DNA from: Oscillospiraceae bacterium
GTDB taxonomy: Bacteria > Bacillota > Clostridia > UMGS1840 > HGM11507
Length of the DNA stretch: 64,000 nucleotides
Direction: 5' to 3'
Assembly (NCBI GenBank): GCA_015068665.1
Contig: SVKB01000004.1
Location: 1-64,000 of the forward strand
A model generated the notes under the pieces. It ran no database searches, was not told where the DNA came from, and worked only from the letters and a program-made list of their open reading frames with translations. Below, one piece after another: positions 60,197 to 64,000 of this stretch (positions are counted from its first letter, which is position 1; the number at the start of each line of letters is the position of its first letter). The position numbers and the translations under genes were made by a program.

Positions 60197-60212
60197 ATGG
60201 TAAATTTTGCGA

Positions 60213-60242
60213 TTTGACCAATCCGGTCAAAAAGGCTATAAT
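60213..60242 (+). promoter_or_regulatory. mazEF promoter with palindromic operator over the -35 box
   Basis: TTGACC (60214-60219), a 17-nt spacer and TATAAT (60237-60242) form a strong promoter. The palindrome TTTGACC-AATCC-GGTCAAA (60213-60231) covers the -35 box. MazE-type antitoxins bind such sites for autoregulation, so this is a likely operator. It starts within 20 nt of the alr stop codon. Confidence 0.75.
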
Positions 60243-60260
60243 GATTTCATGGAGTTTATA

Positions 60261-60282
60261 CTCCCAAATACACTATGGGAGG
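60261..60282 (+). promoter_or_regulatory. hairpin sequestering the mazE ribosome binding site
   Basis: CTCCCA (60261-60266) can pair with TGGGAG (60276-60281), which contains most of the Shine-Dalgarno GGGAGG used by mazE. The 9-nt loop allows a 6-bp stem. It could limit antitoxin translation, but no regulator is known. Confidence 0.5.
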
Positions 60283-60290
60283 ATTTGGTC

Positions 60291-60542
60291 ATGAAATCAA
60301 AAACATTAACAATAGAAATACCCGAACAAATATATAACGAAGTTGTTGCATCAGGAATTGACATTGAAAGCACTATTATAAGGGCTTTACAAAGAAAGGT
60401 CAGAATATCCAATGGAATCTATAATTTGGAATCGGGTTATAAAAGTATTAGTAAAATTAATTTAGGGTTTGCAAAGATGTGTTTGGAGGCAGATGAAGCT
60501 GCACTTGAAATAACAGAGCAGTATTTAACGGAGTGTGAATGA
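60291..60542 (+). CDS. mazE: MazE-like antitoxin
   Basis: The ATG at 60291 lies 8 nt after GGGAGG; the longer frame runs through the promoter. The 83-residue protein begins with a ribbon-helix-helix-like strand ([21 protein letters not shown]) and has a charged helical tail ([23 protein letters not shown]), fitting the EndoAI/MazE antitoxin that binds DNA and inhibits MazF. It overlaps or abuts the toxin gene and lies next to alr, the conserved location in Firmicutes. Confidence 0.85.
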   Translation: MKSKTLTIEIPEQIYNEVVASGIDIESTIIRALQRKVRISNGIYNLESGYKSISKINLGFAKMCLEADEAALEITEQYLTECE

Positions 60543-60543
60543 T

Positions 60544-60888
60544 TTGCAAATCAAACGAGGCGATATTTACTATGCTGATTTAAGCCCTGTCATTGGTTCT
60601 GAACAGGGAGGAGTCAGGCCGGTGGTTATTATTCAGAATGATGTGGGAAATAAATTCAGTCCAACAGTAATTGCAGCAGCTATTACAAGTAAGCTGAATA
60701 AGGCAAAACTTCCTACCCACATAGAGCTGGATGCTGAAACCTTTGGTCTGCCTAAAGATTCGGTTATTTTAGCTGAACAAATAAGAACCATAGATAAAAA
60801 AAGGTTAAGAGAACGTATTGGTCATTTGAACGATGATTATATGTATAAGGTCGGGGATGCATTAAGCATCAGCTTCGGTCTTGAATAA
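60544..60888 (+). CDS. mazF: MazF/EndoA endoribonuclease toxin
   Basis: The TTG at 60544 is 10 nt after CGGAG and matches the normal MazF N-terminus; a GTG at 60535 is only one base from that ribosome site. The 114-residue protein has [39 protein letters not shown] and KLPTHIELD, close to B. subtilis EndoA (NdoA). It cleaves mRNA at short sequence motifs (UACAU in B. subtilis) when MazE is absent. It is translationally linked to mazE. Confidence 0.93.
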   Translation: MQIKRGDIYYADLSPVIGSEQGGVRPVVIIQNDVGNKFSPTVIAAAITSKLNKAKLPTHIELDAETFGLPKDSVILAEQIRTIDKKRLRERIGHLNDDYMYKVGDALSISFGLE

Positions 60889-60898
60889 GGAGGAAAAA

Positions 60899-61318
60899 AT
60901 GAAAAAAATAATTTTATTGTTAGTTGCTTTGACTGTTATTTTTGCAAGCTTCGTTGTTGTTATCGGGACTGATGATCCGTTAATAACGGAGAGTTATCTT
61001 AAAAATGTATTTATGAAGGAAATTAAAGACTACATAGATTCCGGGAAAAGTAATGATTCCTTTGTTGTAGTTAATATTCCTGAAAAGAAACAGCTGATTG
61101 CTTCTTCGGGCTGTGAAATTATTTTAAGAGGTGGAACTGCTGAAGTTATTGCGTCAAAACTGGGTGGACTATCAGACGTAACAGCAGCAGGTGACTTGTC
61201 AGAAGGTGATATAATTCCGGCTAACCATTTGTTGATTGTTCCGAGGGATGACGGAAGAGGTTTTAAGGCTGCAACTGATGTTATAGTAATGATAAAAGGC
61301 GGTTATGAAATAAAATAA
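60899..61318 (+). CDS. secreted conserved clostridial protein, unknown
   Basis: The ATG at 60899 follows AAGGAGG and gives 139 residues. An N-terminal hydrophobic segment (about 3-22) could be a signal peptide or anchor. The rest is beta-rich, with KKQLIASSGCEIILRGGTAEVI, GGLSDVTAAGDLSEGD and NHLLIVPRDDGRG, a pattern I recall from many uncharacterised Clostridia proteins. No domain of known function is recognised. It follows mazF by 10 nt but may have a different role, for example at the cell surface. The TPP riboswitch begins shortly downstream. Confidence 0.6.
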   Translation: MKKIILLLVALTVIFASFVVVIGTDDPLITESYLKNVFMKEIKDYIDSGKSNDSFVVVNIPEKKQLIASSGCEIILRGGTAEVIASKLGGLSDVTAAGDLSEGDIIPANHLLIVPRDDGRGFKAATDVIVMIKGGYEIK

Positions 61319-61320
61319 AC

Positions 61321-61349
61321 TTGACTTCAAGGCGATTTAATGATAGAAT
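61321..61349 (+). promoter_or_regulatory. promoter of the TPP riboswitch-thiT unit
   Basis: TTGACT (61321-61326) and TAGAAT (61344-61349) have a 17-nt spacer. It starts 2 nt after the preceding stop codon and places the transcript start just before the riboswitch. Confidence 0.75.
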
Positions 61350-61360
61350 TAAATCAAGAC

Positions 61361-61450
61361 AAGGGGAGCCTATGAGCTATGCTCAGGCTGAGAGGAAGGA
61401 TAGCTTCGACCCATAACCTGATTTGGATAATGCCAACGTAGGGAATATTA
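61361..61450 (+). ncRNA. TPP riboswitch (THI element)
   Basis: Conserved THI-box parts appear in order: the 5' GGGGAGCC, the CAGGCTGAGAGGAAGG segment, then CGACCC, AACCTGATTTGGATAATGCC and AACGTAGGGAA. These form the pyrimidine-sensor and pyrophosphate-sensor helices of the thiamine-pyrophosphate riboswitch. Its expression platform is the terminator at 61463-61493. It controls the thiamine transporter gene thiT directly downstream. Confidence 0.96.
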
Positions 61451-61462
61451 CACGCGCGTGCT

Positions 61463-61493
61463 AACCACAGGTCATATTGTCCTGTGGTTTTTT
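61463..61493 (+). terminator. riboswitch-controlled terminator
   Basis: AACCACAGG and CCTGTGGTT form a 9-bp stem followed by six to seven T, 12 nt after the riboswitch core. TPP binding is expected to favour this terminator and switch off thiT. Confidence 0.9.
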
Positions 61494-61546
61494 ATTAAAA
61501 TTCAGGTGTTCCTTTGTCCGATCAATGAAGAAAGGAATTATTATTT

Positions 61547-62104
61547 ATGAACAGCAAATTATCAAATATTACAAGATCGGCGGTTATGATAGCTCTCGCT
61601 GCAACTTTGTCTTTCTTTAAAATATTGGAATTTGGAAACGGCGGATCTGTTACTATGGGAAGCATGGTTCCGGTAATTCTTGTTTCGTTTATGCTTGAAT
61701 TTAAATGGGGTGTTATCACTTCTTTTGTTTACTCACTTTTACAAATGCTTTTACAGGGTATCGCAGCCCCACCGGTTGAAAGCTTTTTCTGGTATTTTTT
61801 GGTTATACTGCTGGATTACATATTGGCTTTTACTGTTTTGGGATTTGCGGGATATATAACTTCAGGGATAAGAAATAAAAGAATACGAATTATCTTCGGA
61901 ACGGTAACCGTTGTTTTGATGAGATTTATATGTCATTTGCTGTCGGGTATAATAATATGGGGAGTTTACGCTCCCGAAGGACAGAGTGTGCTGGTATATT
62001 CATTGCTGTATAATGGTTCTTATATGCTGGGAGAGTTGATTGTTACCGTTATAGTAATGCTGTTTATATCAAATATAAAATACTTTGATAATATGATAAA
62101 ATAG
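61547..62104 (+). CDS. thiT: thiamine ECF transporter S component
   Basis: The 185-residue protein has six membrane segments and the ThiT pattern: RSAVMIALAATLSFFK, GSMVPVILVSFMLEFKWG, ESFFWYFLVILLDYILAF. ThiT binds thiamine and docks on a shared ECF energy-coupling module encoded elsewhere. Regulation by the TPP riboswitch upstream fits exactly. With thiN, it forms a thiamine salvage route. Confidence 0.93.
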   Translation: MNSKLSNITRSAVMIALAATLSFFKILEFGNGGSVTMGSMVPVILVSFMLEFKWGVITSFVYSLLQMLLQGIAAPPVESFFWYFLVILLDYILAFTVLGFAGYITSGIRNKRIRIIFGTVTVVLMRFICHLLSGIIIWGVYAPEGQSVLVYSLLYNGSYMLGELIVTVIVMLFISNIKYFDNMIK

Positions 62105-62108
62105 TTTT

Positions 62109-62160
62109 AAAAATGTCGAAACATTTTTGATTTTTCAATTCATGTTTCGGCATTTTTTTT
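62109..62160. promoter_or_regulatory. thiT terminator overlapping Spo0A-box-like sequences
   Basis: AATGTCGAAACAT and ATGTTTCGGCATT form a 13-bp stem (one G-U) with a loop of about 18-20 nt and a run of T. The arms contain a perfect 0A box TGTCGAA (62114-62120) and, on the other strand, the near match TGCCGAA (62146-62152). These lie about 66-72 and 34-40 nt upstream of the expected spoIIGA start. In B. subtilis the spoIIG promoter carries 0A boxes in this region. Confidence 0.65.
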
Positions 62161-62173
62161 GTTTTCAATATTG

Positions 62174-62179
62174 TATAAT
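62174..62179 (+). promoter_or_regulatory. -10 box of the spoIIGA-sigE promoter
   Basis: A perfect TATAAT lies 20 nt before the spoIIGA start. There is no good -35 box at normal spacing. Spo0A-activated sigma-A promoters of this operon typically have unusual spacing, so the absence is consistent. Confidence 0.6.
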
Positions 62180-62199
62180 CATGATGGTGGTGAAATATT

Positions 62200-63033
62200 G
62201 TGATAATATACTGGGATGTATTGTTTCTTATTAATTTTTTTATTGATTATATGGTTATATATGTAACTGCAAAAATTACGGGAAATTATACTTCGCTGTT
62301 GAGAATAGCAGTTGCGTCAATAATCGGTGCAATAATCGGAGTATTTGCTTTTGAGAAAATATTTTTTGGAGTTTACGGTGTATTTATATCATTTTTGATG
62401 TTGTATATAGCTTTTTCTTTTTTTGATATTAAATCAGCTTTGATTTTCTTTATGGTAATTTTTATATTAGGCGGAATAAGTTTTTTTATAAATAATATTT
62501 TTAACAGAATAGTATGGATAGGAGCTGTTGCATACACAGAAAATTCGCTGCTTTTATCTTTGCTTTTTTGCATATTATGTGTCGTATCAATTTTACTCTT
62601 TTTCAGATTGTTTAAAAGATTGCTTATCAAAAAGAATATGATAAAAAAGATTAATATAGGATTTGAAGGAAAAAATGTTGATTTATATGCTTTGATGGAC
62701 ACCGGGAATTTATTACTTGATCCTGTGACAGGATATCCTGTTGTTTTGGTTTTTTTTGAAAAAATAAAAGGAATTTTACCTGAACCGTTGAAACTATTTA
62801 TGGAATCCGAAAATGGGTTGTTGACTACGATGGACAGAAAATATAAAAATAAAATATGTCTGATTCCTTATAAAACGGCAGGGGATGAGAGTATATTGAA
62901 AGGTTTCAGACCGGATTACGTTATTTTAAAGGATAACAAAGAAAGGGTGATAAAAAATGTTATAGTGGCTGTTGTTTTTAAAAAAATGTCTGCTGATAAT
63001 GAATTTGAAGCTGTATTAAATCCACAGATATAG
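62200..63033 (+). CDS. spoIIGA: sigma-E processing peptidase SpoIIGA
   Basis: The 277-residue protein starts at a GTG after GGTGGTG. Five membrane helices occupy the first 140 residues ([18 protein letters not shown] is the family start), followed by a cytosolic aspartic-protease domain with D167 in ALMDTGNLL. It cleaves pro-sigma-E after a forespore signal from SpoIIR, activating sigma-E in the mother cell. The substrate gene sigE follows after 10 nt. Confidence 0.95.
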   Translation: MIIYWDVLFLINFFIDYMVIYVTAKITGNYTSLLRIAVASIIGAIIGVFAFEKIFFGVYGVFISFLMLYIAFSFFDIKSALIFFMVIFILGGISFFINNIFNRIVWIGAVAYTENSLLLSLLFCILCVVSILLFFRLFKRLLIKKNMIKKINIGFEGKNVDLYALMDTGNLLLDPVTGYPVVLVFFEKIKGILPEPLKLFMESENGLLTTMDRKYKNKICLIPYKTAGDESILKGFRPDYVILKDNKERVIKNVIVAVVFKKMSADNEFEAVLNPQI

Positions 63034-63043
63034 GAGTATTACT

Positions 63044-63760
63044 ATGAAAATGAAAATATTTGAAAAAATTAAAGAATTTATCATAAAACTTTACAGTAAG
63101 GATAACTATCTTGAATATATAGGCGGAACGGATATACTTCCACCTCCGCTGACTCAGGAAGAAGAGGAAGAGTATCTTAATAGCTTGCAAATGGGCAGTG
63201 AAGAAGCTAAAAAAATAATTATTGAACATAATCTGAGACTGGTTGTGTATATAGCCAGGAAATTTGAAAATACAGGGATATTCGTTGAAGATCTTATATC
63301 TATCGGTACAATTGGGTTAATAAAAGCAATAAATACATTTAAGCCGGATAAAAATATCAAGCTTGCAACCTACGCATCAAAATGTATAGAAAATGAGATA
63401 CTGATGTACATGAGAAAAAATGCTAACCGTAAAACTGAAATATCAATTGATGAACCGCTGAATGTGGATTGGGATGGCAATGAATTGCTTCTATCGGATA
63501 TTTTAGGTACGGATACAGATGTTATATATAAAAGCTTTGAGGAAAAAGTGGATAGGGAAATACTTAATGAAGCTCTTTCTAAGCTGAGTAAAAGAGAACA
63601 GGATATAATGAACTTAAGATTTGGATTGATAAAAGGGCAGGAAAAAACGCAAAAAGAAGTAGCGGATATGCTTGGAATAAGTCAGTCTTACATATCAAGG
63701 CTGGAAAAAAAGATTATAGAAAAGCTGCAAAAAGAAGTACATAAAATGCTGGAATTTTAA
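63044..63760 (+). CDS. sigE: sporulation sigma factor E
   Basis: The 238-residue sigma-70 family protein has an N-terminal pro-sequence (about 1-30), region 2 ([34 protein letters not shown], shown here as its known layout) and region 4 ([33 protein letters not shown]). It directs early mother-cell genes such as spoIID. It follows spoIIGA in the standard operon. sigG, which follows in many species, is not next here; a terminator and another operon follow. Confidence 0.95.
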   Translation: MKMKIFEKIKEFIIKLYSKDNYLEYIGGTDILPPPLTQEEEEEYLNSLQMGSEEAKKIIIEHNLRLVVYIARKFENTGIFVEDLISIGTIGLIKAINTFKPDKNIKLATYASKCIENEILMYMRKNANRKTEISIDEPLNVDWDGNELLLSDILGTDTDVIYKSFEEKVDREILNEALSKLSKREQDIMNLRFGLIKGQEKTQKEVADMLGISQSYISRLEKKIIEKLQKEVHKMLEF

Positions 63761-63807
63761 AAACGTCTCCATGTAAAGCGTTTTTCTTTACATGGAGACG
63801 TTTTTTT
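63760..63807 (+). terminator. terminator of spoIIGA-sigE
   Basis: AAAACGTCTCCATGTAAAG and its exact reverse complement form a 19-bp perfect stem with a 7-nt loop, followed by a run of T. The first base is the last base of the sigE stop codon. It is one of the strongest terminators in the window. Confidence 0.95.
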
Positions 63808-63842
63808 ATCATAGAAAAAATAAAAAAAATTTAAAAAAACTA

Positions 63843-63871
63843 ATGACAAATCGGATAAAAAGATATATAAT
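63843..63871 (+). promoter_or_regulatory. promoter of the last gene in the window
   Basis: ATGACA (63843-63848) and a perfect TATAAT (63866-63871) have a 17-nt spacer, about 40 nt before the ATG at 63911. Confidence 0.7.
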
Positions 63872-63910
63872 AAACTTAATATTTATTATATAAGGGGAAG
63901 TAGGTGTCTC

Positions 63911-64000
63911 ATGAAGGATTTGTTTTCGTGGTTAATCATAATTTTATCGGTTGTAATTGATGTAACCATAGTCAGCTTTTTGTTTTACAAGGTGATTACG
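63911..64000 (+). CDS. start of a membrane protein gene, possibly diadenylate cyclase CdaA
   Basis: Only 30 codons are present before the window ends. The sequence is one hydrophobic helix, with VVIDVTIVSFLFYKVIT recalling the first membrane segment of CdaA (DIIDI..VAFLIYKL). The ribosome site AAGTAGGTG and a good promoter precede it. CdaA makes cyclic di-AMP and is usually followed by a ybbR gene, which would lie outside the window. Other membrane proteins cannot be excluded. Confidence 0.4.
   Translation, partial: MKDLFSWLIIILSVVIDVTIVSFLFYKVIT

Noticed and set aside
60207-60290. N-terminal extension of the MazE frame
   Set aside because: It covers the promoter and operator, and the ATG at 60291 has an ideal ribosome site. 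The extension matches no antitoxin sequence.

Overview
The window is AT-rich chromosomal DNA from a spore-forming, low-GC Firmicute of class Clostridia. The support is direct: spoIID, spoIIQ, spoIIGA and sigE; strong AGGAGG-type ribosome sites; a PrkC/PrpC cassette; and clostridial gene neighbourhoods. A bile salt hydrolase with its diagnostic residues and a very large secreted esterase suggest an intestinal, glycan-using organism. The species cannot be named from this sequence.

Positions 1-11172 are the accessory part. They hold a decayed tyrosine integrase beside a tRNA-Thr/tRNA-Lys pair, and a regulatory island in which a three-HTH repressor-like protein is divergent from two small genes flanked by matching CGCA-N5-TGCG palindromes. 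After these comes a 275-bp element with terminal inverted repeats, placed exactly between a consensus promoter and a 2,706-codon secreted two-esterase protein. A 45-residue peptide gene follows that protein immediately.

Positions 11183-21199 are mostly on the minus strand: DUF1385 protein, prmC, rubredoxin and flavodiiron protein (one oxygen-defence operon), an ABC-F ATPase, citrate synthase, an RluA-type pseudouridine synthase and tRNA-Gly. The sporulation genes spoIID and spoIIQ lie among them on the plus strand. Positions 21350-35651 are plus-strand housekeeping: lon, engB, aspS, a Gld-like ABC exporter with a DUF4340 partner, metK, a two-component system and an HtrA protease. A minus-strand block follows (ECF sigma/anti-sigma pair, radA, DUF624 protein).

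Positions 39163-46000 are a compact operon joining rRNA modification, PASTA-kinase signalling, ribosome assembly and envelope recycling (rlmN, prpC, prkC, rsgA, rpe, thiN, uppP). Next are an amino-acid ABC transporter, the bile salt hydrolase, an ATPase of unknown role, trxA, smpB and the tmRNA gene. Then come a MATE exporter, a stand-alone RyR-domain protein, clpP, an RsuA-type synthase, tex, NAD(P)HX repair and alanine racemase with a MazEF-type toxin-antitoxin pair. The window ends with a TPP-riboswitch-controlled thiamine transporter, the spoIIGA-sigE operon with Spo0A-box-like sequences, and the start of a probable diadenylate cyclase gene.

The least explained parts are the giant esterase with its leader element and trailing peptide, and the HTH island. 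Most of the rest is recognisable core genome. Start codons were chosen by Shine-Dalgarno spacing, and several differ from the longest open frame.
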